A stretch of DNA of 64,000 nt from Acinetobacter chengduensis (lineage in GTDB: Bacteria; Pseudomonadota; Gammaproteobacteria; Pseudomonadales; Moraxellaceae): positions 186,001 to 250,000 of the forward strand of contig NZ_RCHC01000004.1 in the NCBI RefSeq assembly GCF_003664645.1, in the 5' to 3' direction. This document shows, one piece after another, positions 43,108-52,673 of this stretch. Under the pieces are notes generated by a model. It saw nothing but the letters and a program-made list of their open reading frames with translations, did not search any database and was not told the DNA's origin. Each line of letters opens with the position of its first letter. The first letter of the stretch is position 1. The position numbers and the translations under genes were made by a program.

Positions 43108-43527
43108 ATGGATATCCGTAAAATCAAGAAACTCATCGACCTGATGATTGAATCTGACTTACAGGCAATCGAAGTGAAAGAGGGTGATCAATCTATCGCT
43201 CTTTCACGCCGAAATCCAGTTGTAGCCGCAGCTGTTCCGGCAATGCCTGCTCCTGCTGCAGCATCTACACCAGCAGCAAAATCACCTCGTGGTGCTGTTG
43301 AAACTTCACCAATGGTCGGTGTGTTCTATGCAGCTCCAAACCCAGGTGAAGCACCATTTGTAAAAGTTGGTCAAACTGTGTCTGCTGGCGAAACACTCGG
43401 TATTATTGAAGCAATGAAGATCATGAACCCAATTGAGGCAACTCAAAGCGGTGTGATTGAAGAAATTCTAGTGAAAAATGGCGAAGTGATTCAATTTGGT
43501 CAACCACTTTTCCGCTACCGCGCCTAA
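43108..43527 (+). CDS. accB: Biotin carboxyl carrier protein of acetyl-CoA carboxylase
   Basis: A 139-residue BCCP. The N-terminal ~35 residues ([20 protein letters not shown]) mediate association, an Ala/Pro-rich linker spans about 38-60, and the C-terminal biotinyl domain contains [10 protein letters not shown] with the biotinylated Lys at about residue 104. It carries the carboxyl group from AccC to AccAD in the first step of fatty-acid synthesis. Located between aroQ and accC, 17 bases apart on each side. Confidence 0.97.
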   Translation: MDIRKIKKLIDLMIESDLQAIEVKEGDQSIALSRRNPVVAAAVPAMPAPAAASTPAAKSPRGAVETSPMVGVFYAAPNPGEAPFVKVGQTVSAGETLGIIEAMKIMNPIEATQSGVIEEILVKNGEVIQFGQPLFRYRA

Positions 43528-43544
43528 AACCTCGGGGAAAGATA

Positions 43545-44909
43545 ATGTTGCAAAAAGTTTTAATTGCAAACCGTGGTGAAATTGCACTGCGCATTACGCG
43601 GGCCTGCAAAACTTTAGGAATTAAAACCGTAGGGATTTATTCCGATGCAGATAAAGACCTCATGCATCTACGCTTTTGTGATGAAGCTGTGTGTATTGGT
43701 CCAGGTGCAAGTAGTGAAAGTTATCTTAATATTCCAGCCATTATTACGGCGGCTGAAATCACAGGTGCTGATGCAATCCACCCTGGATACGGTTTCTTAT
43801 CTGAAAATGCTGAATTTGCAGAAATTGTAGAAAGCTCAGGTTTTATCTTTATTGGCCCACGCCCAGAACATATTCGCCTAATGGGCAATAAAGTTTCTGC
43901 CATTATGGCAATGCGTAAAGCTGGCGTACCAACAGTACCTGGTTCTGCACATGCAGTGACTCCAAATAACGCACTCGCTGAAGCTAAAGAAATTGGCTTC
44001 CCATTGATCGTTAAAGCCGCTTCTGGTGGTGGTGGTCGTGGTATGCGTATTGTAGAACGTGTAGATACACTGCTCGAATCTGTACAAGCTGCACAACGTG
44101 ATGCTGAAATGTGGTTTGGCGATGATACGGTCTATATGGAACGTTTCTTACAAAAACCACGCCATGTAGAAGTCCAAGTATTAGCAGATGGTAATGGTCA
44201 TGCAATTCATCTGTATGACCGTGACTGCTCTTTACAGCGTCGCCATCAAAAAGTACTTGAAGAAGCACCAGCGCCAGGCTTACCAGAACAAGCACGCGCA
44301 GAAATTTTAGAAGCTTGTGTGAATGCTTGTAAAATGATGCAATACCGTGGCGCAGGTACTTTCGAGTTTCTTTTTGAAGAAGATGAGTTCTTCTTTATTG
44401 AAATGAATACACGCGTACAGGTAGAGCACCCTGTCACTGAAATGGTGACAGGTATCGATATTATTGAGCAACAATTACGTATTGCTGCTGGCCTCGGACT
44501 CAACATCGAACAAGAAGATGTCGAGTGCAAGGGTCATGCTATGGAATGCCGTATTAATGCTGAAGATCCTACGACATTTATGCCTTCTCCAGGTAAAATT
44601 GAGCATTTCTATGCGCCAGGTGGTGCAGGTATTCGTTTAGACTCTCATATCTATCAAGGTTATAGCATTCCGCCTTACTATGATTCTATGATTGCCAAAC
44701 TGATTGCTCATGGTAAAGACCGTGAAACCTGTATTGCACGCATGAAACAAGCTTTGGATGAAATCATTTTGACAGGAATTAAAACCAATATTCCTTTACA
44801 TAAAGATTTAATCCTACAAGACGAAAACTTCTGCCAAAAAGCAATGGATATTCATTACTTAGAAAAGCACATGTTAAAACAAGTTGAAGGTCATTCTGAA
44901 AAAGAATAA
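43545..44909 (+). CDS. accC: Biotin carboxylase subunit of acetyl-CoA carboxylase
   Basis: A 454-residue ATP-grasp enzyme that carboxylates biotin on AccB. It opens [20 protein letters not shown]; the glycine-rich ATP loop reads [14 protein letters not shown] near residue 160; the catalytic segment [20 protein letters not shown] lies near 283-302. Full length with no anomalies. GGGGAAAG precedes the ATG. The operon ends at a strong terminator 12 bases after the stop. Confidence 0.98.
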   Translation: MLQKVLIANRGEIALRITRACKTLGIKTVGIYSDADKDLMHLRFCDEAVCIGPGASSESYLNIPAIITAAEITGADAIHPGYGFLSENAEFAEIVESSGFIFIGPRPEHIRLMGNKVSAIMAMRKAGVPTVPGSAHAVTPNNALAEAKEIGFPLIVKAASGGGGRGMRIVERVDTLLESVQAAQRDAEMWFGDDTVYMERFLQKPRHVEVQVLADGNGHAIHLYDRDCSLQRRHQKVLEEAPAPGLPEQARAEILEACVNACKMMQYRGAGTFEFLFEEDEFFFIEMNTRVQVEHPVTEMVTGIDIIEQQLRIAAGLGLNIEQEDVECKGHAMECRINAEDPTTFMPSPGKIEHFYAPGGAGIRLDSHIYQGYSIPPYYDSMIAKLIAHGKDRETCIARMKQALDEIILTGIKTNIPLHKDLILQDENFCQKAMDIHYLEKHMLKQVEGHSEKE

Positions 44910-44921
44910 TCAACAGCCGAT

Positions 44922-44949
44922 AAAAAACCGCTCAATTGAGCGGTTTTTT
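44922..44949. terminator. Bidirectional rho-independent terminator after accC
   Basis: AAAAAACCGCTCAA and TTGAGCGGTTTTTT form a perfect stem with A and T tails, between convergent accC and the secreted-protein gene. Confidence 0.93.
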
Positions 44950-44974
44950 ATTATATAAACTATTTATATTTATC

Positions 44975-45457
44975 TTATGGCAATACACGATATAAAGTGG
45001 CAAAACATTTTTCAGCTTTATCATTACTACAGAAATTAATCGTGCTTGGATTTTTCCATTTCACAAAATACTGAGAAATTTCGCCAGTTTGATCTAATTG
45101 CTGTCCCGAACAATCTTTTTCGTTGTTATCAAATCTTACTTGTAATACTAAAGCAGGTAATTGTTCGTCTGGTTGACTGGATGGTTGGTAATCATAAATA
45201 CCCGTAGACCATTCCTCGCCACTTTTAATAATGACGTCATTATCACTTTTGAAATTATAATATTCGATACATTTTCGATTATTTGGGATTTCCATGCCCC
45301 ATAAACCCACAATTTCAGGACGAGTAATCACCCTAAAGGAATTAACGATATTTCCCTGTGGCGTGACGGTTTGATTTTGATCATTTTTTTTATTATCTGA
45401 AGCAGAAGCCATACCAGCACATAACATTAGTAAAATGGTTAAAGATGTCTTTTTCAT
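44975..45457 (-). CDS. Small exported protein of unknown function
   Basis: A 160-residue protein with a signal peptide (SLTILLMLCAGMASA, cleavage near 19). The mature part is beta-rich, with GLWGMEIPNNRKCIEYYNF reminiscent of lipocalin-like or META-like small envelope proteins, and four cysteines (RKCIEY, KDCSGQ, NFCSND and KCFATL) that could form two disulfides. No firm family. It is monocistronic and shares the accC terminator. Confidence 0.72.
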   Translation of the reverse strand: MKKTSLTILLMLCAGMASASDNKKNDQNQTVTPQGNIVNSFRVITRPEIVGLWGMEIPNNRKCIEYYNFKSDNDVIIKSGEEWSTGIYDYQPSSQPDEQLPALVLQVRFDNNEKDCSGQQLDQTGEISQYFVKWKNPSTINFCSNDKAEKCFATLYRVLP

Positions 45458-45710
45458 ACGTTTATTCAGTCATATTATCCATGTGTGCTAAATTAACACA
45501 TTTTTTTAAAAAACCACCAATAATCACCAATTTACAACAATCATTTAATCAATATATTCAGCAATACCTATTATCCTATTCACAGCATTATATTTGTAGT
45601 ATTCACATAATGAGCTTCATCGGAGACAACTCGTGCATTTGGCATTAATTTAGTAAAATACATCAACAAACACTCTTATTACTTAGGCTATCTAGGCAGT
45701 TCACCCATTT

Positions 45711-47126
45711 ATGCGTAAAGCCTCACCGAATATTATACAAATCAGTATTTTCTTTGGCGTTGCACTGATTATTTTTATCAGTAGCTTGCTAGGTATTGCT
45801 TCTCGCCCGCTTTCTTTTCTGGCTTTTTTTTGGCCAGCAAATGCTGTCTTACTGGCTATTTTTTTACGCTATCCACACTTTAATACCAGCAATGGCTGGC
45901 TCGGTGCTTTCTGTGGTTACATGCTGGCAGATCTACTCACTGGAAATTTTTTACAACTAACCACTATTTTAACTTTTGCAAATTTGATTAATACGGCGGT
46001 TTCACTGTTTTTTATACAGTTATTTCAAATTAACTATCGTCAATATCATCAGGGGTTAACCGTATTAGGCCTGTTTAGCATTTGCGGTTTTGGGGGCTGT
46101 TTAGCCAGCGCTATTTTCGCTATTTTTACTGTTCCATTTGTACCCAATACGTTTATGTCTACAGACCGTCTACTGGTGGACTTTAGTATGTGGTGGACGG
46201 GGGAAATGCTGAATTGTATTTTGGTTTTGCCTTTAGTTTTAGCTTTTCCAACCTATCGAGAACTCAAAAAAATTATTCATAATCGACGTAGTCAACACTA
46301 TCCAATCCAAAAAATATTTCCAGCAATTGCAGTTATTTTTTGTGTGGCCTTAACTTATCTATTTTCTGGACCTGGTGCTTTACTCTACCCTTTAGCAGCT
46401 TTAATTTGGGTCGCACTTAGCTACAGATTATTTACAGTTACAGTGATTAACTTTTTAGTATTACTAGCAACTTACCACAGTTTAAATCAGTTCTACGTCG
46501 CAGTATCTCCAGAGATTTACCTTAGTACCTCTATGTCAGTGCGGATTGGCTTATGTATGCTCAGTCTTGCACCCTTATTGCTGTGTATCATTAGTGAAAA
46601 TAGACATCACTTGTATAAAAAAGTGCTTTATTTTGCTAACTACGATAGCTTAACCCAAGCGATGAACCGCCGTTATTTTTTTCAATTGAGTGAAGAACTA
46701 TTAACCCTTCATCCTAAACGTAGCTTTACATTACTTATGTTAGATATTGATCACTTTAAAAAGATTAATGATCAATATGGTCATTATGCAGGCGATCAAG
46801 TCTTACAGCAGTTTTCTGAAAATATACGTCAACATTTACGTGATGAAGATTTATTTGCACGATTGGGCGGTGAAGAGTTTATTATTCTTCTAAAAAATAT
46901 TCATTACAATGAAGCCCTGCGTATTTCTGAAAGATTACGCCATATTATAGAAGCATCACCAATCCAAATTCATGGTCAAGCAGACATTCCGATTACTGTC
47001 AGTATTGGTATGACACAATATAACGCTACTTCAGCCGAAACTATTCAAAATCTCATTAACAAAGCCGATTTTGCCCTTTACCAAGCCAAGGAACAAGGCA
47101 GAAATAAAGTCATGATGAACTGCTAA
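45711..47126 (+). CDS. Diguanylate cyclase with MASE1 membrane sensor domain
   Basis: A 471-residue membrane-bound GGDEF protein. Residues about 10-300 form eight or so TM helices of the MASE1 sensor type (FFWPANAVLLAIFLRYPHF and WWTGEMLNCILVLPLVLAF are typical). The C-terminal GGDEF domain has YDSLTQAMNRRYF, DIDHFKKINDQYGHYAGDQVL and the intact active site GGEEF (about 386-390). The inhibitory I-site RxxD is present as RDED five residues before it, so product feedback is expected. It should make cyclic di-GMP in response to a membrane signal. The gene stands alone; no phosphodiesterase is adjacent. Confidence 0.92.
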   Translation: MRKASPNIIQISIFFGVALIIFISSLLGIASRPLSFLAFFWPANAVLLAIFLRYPHFNTSNGWLGAFCGYMLADLLTGNFLQLTTILTFANLINTAVSLFFIQLFQINYRQYHQGLTVLGLFSICGFGGCLASAIFAIFTVPFVPNTFMSTDRLLVDFSMWWTGEMLNCILVLPLVLAFPTYRELKKIIHNRRSQHYPIQKIFPAIAVIFCVALTYLFSGPGALLYPLAALIWVALSYRLFTVTVINFLVLLATYHSLNQFYVAVSPEIYLSTSMSVRIGLCMLSLAPLLLCIISENRHHLYKKVLYFANYDSLTQAMNRRYFFQLSEELLTLHPKRSFTLLMLDIDHFKKINDQYGHYAGDQVLQQFSENIRQHLRDEDLFARLGGEEFIILLKNIHYNEALRISERLRHIIEASPIQIHGQADIPITVSIGMTQYNATSAETIQNLINKADFALYQAKEQGRNKVMMNC

Positions 47127-47158
47127 AACACAGTTACTCCCTCCCTATAGATTTTAAA

Positions 47159-48319
47159 TTAATACGGCGTGTTCATTTCTTTAGGTAGACCCTTTAAGAA
47201 CATTAAACCGAACAGTACGGAAATACCCGCGCTAATAAACATCGCTTGCCCACTATAAATTTCCCAATAATGGCCAGCCAAAATACTGCCACTCGCTACA
47301 CCTAGCCCCCACATCGTACTATAGAGTGCTTGTCCACGGCCTTGTTGGCCAGCAGAAAAATTTTGAAAGATAATTCGCATTGCAATTAGATGAAATAAAC
47401 CAAAACTGAATGCATGAATAGACTGCGCAAAAAGTTGTACTGCAAAGAGATTTGGGAAAGTACCCGCCAGAATCCAACGTAGACTGGTTAACACCAAACA
47501 GATTACCACCAATACACGCCATGAGAATCGCGTAAAAAACACATTGGCGTATGCAAACATAATAATTTCAGCAATAACGCCAACAGACCACAAAAAACCA
47601 ATTTCTGTTGTACTGTAACCTGCTTGCTGCAAGTAGTTACTATAAAAACTATAAAATGGTGCATGTGAAAACAACATAATGAGTTCAATAGCAAAAAAAC
47701 TTGCCACTACAGGACGTTTTAAAATTGGCCATAATGGTTCGAGTTGTTTTTGTGATGTTGGCGCTGTATTCGGTTCACGGATGGTAAATGACCAAAGAAA
47801 AGCTAAAAATGCAATGCACAGTAACATGATGGGTAACATTGAGATTGGGATAATTTCGAGCAATGCTCCAATGCCAAATACTCCAACAATAAACCCGATA
47901 GAACCCCACTTGCGCACTTTACCGTATAACTGAGCTCTTTTTTCTGCCAGCCAAAATAAGGTAACGCCTTCAAACTGTGCCAAGATTGCATTTTGGAAAA
48001 AGCTGAAGATCAACATCAGTAGTGCGATAGATTGAAAATTATTTGGAATAATGAAAATCAACAACCAGATGCAACATTCCATCCATGTCGCTATACGCAC
48101 CAGTAACATGCGCTTACCAGATTTGTCCGCAATCCATCCCCAAATAAATGGTGCAAAAAAACGGGTAATTATTGCAATGGATGATAGCAAACCAATTTGC
48201 TGATAATTAAAGCTTTGGTCTTCTAAATAGAGGCTCCAAAAAGGCATAAAAGTGCCAACAATCGCATAATAGAAAAAGTAGAATCCACCGAGTTTTGATT
48301 GAATTGTCAATAGTTGCAT
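47159..48319 (-). CDS. MFS permease of the HcaT/nucleoside-symporter-like family
   Basis: A 386-residue transporter with 12 TM helices. It opens GGFYFFYYAIVGTFMPFWSL and then YLEDQSFNYQQIGLLSSIAI, the signature of the MFS_1_like group that includes the phenylpropionate permease HcaT and nucleoside symporters; the loop GWIADKSGKRM is the MFS motif A. The C-terminal half has GRGQALYSTMWGLGVASGSI. Substrate unknown; the gene is monocistronic and no catabolic partner lies beside it. Confidence 0.85.
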   Translation of the reverse strand: MQLLTIQSKLGGFYFFYYAIVGTFMPFWSLYLEDQSFNYQQIGLLSSIAIITRFFAPFIWGWIADKSGKRMLLVRIATWMECCIWLLIFIIPNNFQSIALLMLIFSFFQNAILAQFEGVTLFWLAEKRAQLYGKVRKWGSIGFIVGVFGIGALLEIIPISMLPIMLLCIAFLAFLWSFTIREPNTAPTSQKQLEPLWPILKRPVVASFFAIELIMLFSHAPFYSFYSNYLQQAGYSTTEIGFLWSVGVIAEIIMFAYANVFFTRFSWRVLVVICLVLTSLRWILAGTFPNLFAVQLFAQSIHAFSFGLFHLIAMRIIFQNFSAGQQGRGQALYSTMWGLGVASGSILAGHYWEIYSGQAMFISAGISVLFGLMFLKGLPKEMNTPY

Positions 48320-48351
48320 TCTATTGCTTTATCCTGTAAAAACATTAGCTT

Positions 48352-48710
48352 ATAAATTTTAAAGGTTGCATTCATTTGCTACGTAATTGCGTTATTTGCA
48401 CTTCAACAGTCTACAAATATGTCTACAAAATTAATTTTTTGTAGACATATTTGTAGACTGCTATAAAAACTCATTAGTTTTCGAAAGTTTATCATTGTTT
48501 CTTTCATAAAAGAAAAACCGCCCGAAGGCGGTCTATTTATTACTTGTGGTCATAATCATAGTTTGGCATGGTGAATCCGCATTTTTACTCACAGTGGATA
48601 CCGCACTATTTCTAAAAACATATTGTCGTGGAGCATACTTACCAGTACTGGATTGAGTTTGGCCAGTGCTGGGCTATGTGTGTTCCACCACATCTGAAGA
48701 AGCGAGCATG
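48352..48710 (+). repeat. Dispersed repeat, copy A
   Basis: About 359 bases that reappear in diverged form at 57371-57652. Both copies begin near TTTAAAGGTT-CATTCA, share TTGCACTTCAACAGTCTA, then CAGTGGA, CATATT-TTG-TGGA-CATACTTACC, GGGCTATG and end at AAGCGAGCATG. Copy A is longer because of an inserted palindrome (48407-48460) and an ACCGCCCGAAGGCGGT hairpin (48517-48533). In the core from 48589 to 48678, the two copies match at 75 of 90 positions without gaps by my count. No transposase is present; it may be a non-autonomous element or a remnant shared by two former prophage edges. Confidence 0.75.
48407..48460. repeat. Perfect palindrome with 24-bp arms
   Basis: CAGTCTACAAATATGTCTAC plus AAAA pairs with its exact reverse complement around a TTAATT loop. 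Each arm also contains the internal near-repeat GTCTACAAA twice. It sits inside repeat copy A; the matching place in copy B has only CAGTCTATAAATTTTTTTTTG. No T-run follows on either strand outside the stem. Confidence 0.9.
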
Positions 48711-48862
48711 TATGCAGAGCGTTTCTAGGGAACGCAAAAAATCAGGACAATCAGGCTGGAAAAGCTTAGGCCGTGATATGGAAATGGTAAGAAATGCCCA
48801 ATGAGAAAAAGATAGAGCAACTTCTTATGCTCTATCTACTTAATATTTTTTTGTGTATGCAC

Positions 48863-51223
48863 TTAAATATGTATCGTCACGCCCAACTGAAAAGCTCTGC
48901 CAGGTAATGGCGCAATATATTTCAAAGGAGAGTTTTGCGGTCGTGCTTCTTCATTAAGTAAATTAGAGCCATTTATAAATAGATCAATACTGGCATTCTT
49001 CAATGTCACTTTTTTACTAATATTTAAGTCAACCAAATTGTATGCAGGTAATGGAACTTCTTCACCTACGTTTTTCCCTAAATAGCGTGGTTTATCATAA
49101 TAGAGACTAGACACCCTCGCCGACCAATCTGCAAATGTCCACTCAGCATTTGCACCGTATCGGTTCGTTGGCATATTCGGTAAATATATTCCATCATTGG
49201 CTAATCTCAGAGAATCTGGGTCAGTTGCTTTATTTTTTGTTAGATCTGCAAATGCACCAATTTTTAAGTCTCCAAAATGATGAAGTGAAAAAATATGCGT
49301 CACATCCACTTCAAAACCATTAACTTTGGTGTCAGTCTGTTTCCAGTACTTCAAAGGCAAACGGTTTCGCATTGAAGCACCTGAGTGCGATAAATATAAA
49401 TAATCATCAAAGTTCATTTGATAAAGTGAAACCGCAATATTTGTAGAATCCCAATTCAGGTTGGTTGTTAATTCTAAGCCCTGCATTACTTCTTTATTTA
49501 GATTTTGATTGCCTTCTTCTTGCGTCATCACAGAGTAATGTGGGTTACTTGCGTAAAGCTCATTTATGTCAGGTGCACGTTCAGACTCACTGTACTGAAG
49601 TCTAAAACTTAAATAGTCTCTAGGTTTATATTCTGTACCAATATAAAAACTATTCAGATCAAAGGATTTATTCTCAAGCTTACTATTTGATGAATTACGG
49701 GCTAACTCAAAACTTTGATCTTGAATTTCATGCTTAACTCTTTCTATGCGATAACCTGTATCAAAAGAAAATTTATTTAGATCTATTTTTTCCTGAATGA
49801 AAAATGCACTCGCATCTGTATTTACATTTGGTAAATACCGCTCTTTACCTGAACCATTAACCTTTCTTGTATTTATAGAAGCACCAAATTCTCCGCTTAT
49901 ATGTCTGTAAGGTTTATGCTTCAATACGAATTCTGCAGCATCTGTATCAAATTTATACTCATTGGCATTTCGAGCACCAATATACTCACCAGATGTATTA
50001 GAAAGCCTAGAAGCTTTTATCTTTGTGTTCTCAATAAAACTTAGGGGCTCTCTAAATAGCGTGTCCACCGCGAATCGATTCTGTTTAATTTTTACACCAA
50101 CTGGTAGGCCATCACTATAGATACTCTGGAAAGATTTATTTTCCATTGAAAAGCCCGGTACACCATATTCACTAGTTTTGTAATCGGCACTTAATCCAAT
50201 ATAACCGTTGTCTATAAAGTAGGTTGTCCCAATTGCCATGTTTTCATTTCTAGCATAACTATTACCCATTTTCTTTTTATAATTTGGCGTTACATCATTA
50301 TTAATTTTGTTCTGTACATATTTTTCTGTACCAGGAACATAGTCTGGATTTGGATCATTAATAAATTCTTGTTGTGAACCGTTCACATAGCGTTTTGTTA
50401 TTGCCTCATCTGTATATTTGGCTGACTCTAACCCATCATAATAATCATAAAAATTATCAGGATTTTTCGCGATGTTTTCTAAAACTTGCTTATCCAAGTA
50501 CTTATTATGTGCTTTATTAAATATGTTCGATATTCTCGAATCTCTTTGGCACGCGTCTGCCAATGCAGAATTGACTCCGCCTGAACTCGGAAAAACTCGC
50601 GTATCGCAGACTGACGCTTTGCTATCTCCTGGTATCTTATAAGAAGAAATACTTTGGGTAGAAAATTGAATATTGGTACTTAAATTATTTTGGTTATTAA
50701 CATTTATACGCATGCCATGCGCATTAAAATCATTAAATCCTTTTTTATAAGCTATATCTATATTTCCGCTTTTATCCTCTAATTCAGTTGGAATAAGTCC
50801 AGTATCAATATCAACACTACCACCGATTGAGTTACCACCATATCTAACCGAATTTGTTCCTTTATGAACAGTTATACTTCTTGTAAAAAGTGGATCAAAC
50901 GGGATATTGATATTGCCACTAATTGCATTCATCCCATTAATTGCTTGCCCATTCTCAAGTATATTTACCCTATTACCAGCCAAACTTCGGATCATAGGTG
51001 CGCCAGCATTAGGTCCAAAAGATGTGCTTTGTACACCAGATACATCCTTAAGTGCATCTCCAATTGTATTTGCTGTCTCAATCCTCTCTTTTTTTACAAT
51101 AGTAGAATCTTTCTTATTCTGCTCCACCATAATTTTGAGTGGATCTAAAGTAAAAATATCTTTTGAGGCATGTGTTTGATGCATAACCAATAAAATGAGT
51201 GTCATCAAAGTTGTGTGTTTCAT
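48863..51223 (-). CDS. TonB-dependent outer membrane receptor, ZnuD-like (zinc)
   Basis: A 786-residue receptor. The signal peptide is short (LMTLILLVMHQTHA). The plug domain contains DALKDVSGVQSTSFGPNAGA, PMIRSLAGNRVNILENGQAI and NSVRYGGNSIGGSVDI, which resemble the ZnuD zinc receptor group. The barrel has a long loop of about 110 residues (about 195-305) with two cysteines (SVCDTRVFP and ADACQRD), a feature also seen in ZnuD. It ends GRAFQLGVTIHI, an acceptable barrel end. A Zur-type palindrome lies 19 bases upstream of the ATG, strongly supporting induction by zinc starvation. Monocistronic. Confidence 0.82.
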   Translation of the reverse strand: MKHTTLMTLILLVMHQTHASKDIFTLDPLKIMVEQNKKDSTIVKKERIETANTIGDALKDVSGVQSTSFGPNAGAPMIRSLAGNRVNILENGQAINGMNAISGNINIPFDPLFTRSITVHKGTNSVRYGGNSIGGSVDIDTGLIPTELEDKSGNIDIAYKKGFNDFNAHGMRINVNNQNNLSTNIQFSTQSISSYKIPGDSKASVCDTRVFPSSGGVNSALADACQRDSRISNIFNKAHNKYLDKQVLENIAKNPDNFYDYYDGLESAKYTDEAITKRYVNGSQQEFINDPNPDYVPGTEKYVQNKINNDVTPNYKKKMGNSYARNENMAIGTTYFIDNGYIGLSADYKTSEYGVPGFSMENKSFQSIYSDGLPVGVKIKQNRFAVDTLFREPLSFIENTKIKASRLSNTSGEYIGARNANEYKFDTDAAEFVLKHKPYRHISGEFGASINTRKVNGSGKERYLPNVNTDASAFFIQEKIDLNKFSFDTGYRIERVKHEIQDQSFELARNSSNSKLENKSFDLNSFYIGTEYKPRDYLSFRLQYSESERAPDINELYASNPHYSVMTQEEGNQNLNKEVMQGLELTTNLNWDSTNIAVSLYQMNFDDYLYLSHSGASMRNRLPLKYWKQTDTKVNGFEVDVTHIFSLHHFGDLKIGAFADLTKNKATDPDSLRLANDGIYLPNMPTNRYGANAEWTFADWSARVSSLYYDKPRYLGKNVGEEVPLPAYNLVDLNISKKVTLKNASIDLFINGSNLLNEEARPQNSPLKYIAPLPGRAFQLGVTIHI

Positions 51224-51241
51224 TATCTAACCCGTAAAAAT

Positions 51242-51263
51242 GAAATGTTATAACATAACATTT
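51242..51263 (-). promoter_or_regulatory. Zur-box-like palindrome before the ZnuD-like receptor
   Basis: Arms AAATGTTAT and ATAACATTT with a 3-base centre (AAC) form a 21-base palindrome; with the preceding G it closely follows the gammaproteobacterial Zur consensus GAAATGTTAT-n-ATAACATTTC as I recall it. It overlaps the region just upstream of the start codon, where Zur binding would block transcription. Confidence 0.75.
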
Positions 51264-51991
51264 AATTGGGTTAAAAATTTTTAAGCATCTCTTTTTAGGT
51301 TGCTCAGTGATCTTTATCTGAGTAAATCCTGTCATAAATTTTCTAAACACAAATAAGATATTGTTAATTAATAACATTTTTTAATATAGATTCGTGCGTC
51401 TAAATCTTAGGAAAAATAAAGTATTCTAAGATGCTTTTACTCACTAACTTCTTTGACAAATAGATCAACTTTCTAGAAGTTGTCCTATCTCTATATTTGT
51501 GTAGCCCCGATCTTTGAATATTAAAACAATGGCTTGTTTATATTCATTCAAACTCGAAGATTTATATTTATTAATCAATTGAAGATCAGAATTAAGCTGA
51601 AGGTCATTTTTTATAGTCAATACGTGGGTAGAGACTTGATTAAAAATCTGGCAATTAAACATACAGGCACTCGTTATCCGCGTTATAGCGGCCCGACTAC
51701 AACAAATACCTGCCTGAGCTTAGCTAGACACCCTTGGCCGAAAGGATTGCAAATTAAGACATGGTTTGCAAGTTTCCAGCTTTCAATGTGATAAAAACTA
51801 TCCGTAAATGCTTAAAATTGATTAAAAAGAAATCAAATGACAATTTATTTCTAAATAATACAATGTAATTTATCTGGCCATGAACGTAAGAACTTAAGGC
51901 CCTTTGTATCCCTTATATTGCAATCACGGATATAACGGCATTTTTGCTATAGGCTAAATACTCAATCACATTGAAATAGGAAAGTAATCCA
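51264..51991. other. Interval without a convincing gene
   Basis: About 0.73 kb. Short open frames on both strands (for example 51534-51791 plus and 51465-51662 minus) overlap and neither is recognised. The plus frame around 51610-51790 reads QYVGRDLIKNLAIKHTGTRY then PRYSGPTTTNTCLSLARHPW, and is locally richer in G+C than its surroundings; it may be a remnant. The last 80 bases presumably hold the promoter of the DUF2171 gene. Confidence 0.5.
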
Positions 51992-52225
51992 ATGACTACT
52001 ATTAATGTTGAAAGTATTAAGAGCCATGCGGACGTTATTGCCTCTTGCGGTACTAAAGTAGGTGAAGTAGATCACTTGCAAGGATCAGATCAAATTAAGC
52101 TTACAAAACATGGCGATGGACATCACCACTTAATTCCAGTTTCATGGGTGGGTGAAATTACAGACAATAAAATTGTACTGACTAAAGACTCACAAGAAGT
52201 CAAAGATACTTGGATTCAAGCATAG
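51992..52225 (+). CDS. DUF2171 family small protein
   Basis: A 77-residue soluble protein. The sequence MTTINVESIKSHADVIASCG, TKVGEVDHLQGSDQIKLTKH and HHHLIPVSWVGEI matches DUF2171, a small PRC-barrel-like beta domain with a His cluster (GDGHHHLIP) that could bind metal. The ATG has AGGAAAG upstream and a perfect terminator follows. Such proteins are often stress-induced in Acinetobacter, but no function is established. Confidence 0.88.
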   Translation: MTTINVESIKSHADVIASCGTKVGEVDHLQGSDQIKLTKHGDGHHHLIPVSWVGEITDNKIVLTKDSQEVKDTWIQA

Positions 52226-52230
52226 AAATT

Positions 52231-52258
52231 AAAAAAGCCCTCTATTGAGGGCTTTTTT
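52231..52258 (+). terminator. Rho-independent terminator of the DUF2171 gene
   Basis: AAAAAAGCCCTC-TATT-GAGGGCTTTTTT, six bases after the stop codon. Confidence 0.93.
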
Positions 52259-52583
52259 AGTAAATAATTTACATGCTTAGACCTACATAGTTTTAGTTAA
52301 ATTTCTACACTAAAAAAGCACGAAGGTTACTGTGTAAATTAATGAAAATGATTAGCTTTAAATTTTATCAAGCATATAAAAGGCCCTGATCTGAGAGCGG
52401 TTCTTAATCTATATCTATTACAAATTTTGTTATGTACTTAAATCGTAAGCATTAACTACAGTTGATTCTTCTTCGCAACTATTTAGTGATACCCTTAAGC
52501 ACAAAATTCACCCAATCAAGTTCCCTTTTTTATGACACTTACGCCACCTTAAGTTTATTTACCCTCTAACTCAGTAAATAACT

Positions 52584-52601
52584 CATCACTATCTAGTGAT
52601 G
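52584..52601. promoter_or_regulatory. Palindrome upstream of the SulP transporter
   Basis: CATCACTA-TC-TAGTGATG is a perfect 18-base palindrome about 72 bases before the transporter ATG, a sensible place for an operator. No known consensus is recognised. The rest of 52259-52673 shows nothing further. Confidence 0.4.
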
Positions 52602-52673
52602 TGGTGTAATCGCTTGTGTGTCGTATATATCACGTCACTAGCCTATCTAAAATTCAAATAATCAGGCTATTTT

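Noticed and set aside
48589..48678. Conserved 29-codon minus-strand frame in the dispersed repeat as a gene
   Set aside because: Most of the differences between copies change amino acids, there is no start codon or ribosome site, and the upstream frames diverge; open frame length alone is weak.
51465..51662. Minus-strand 65-codon frame
   Set aside because: It overlaps the equally plausible plus frame, has no ribosome site or terminator, and no recognisable domain.
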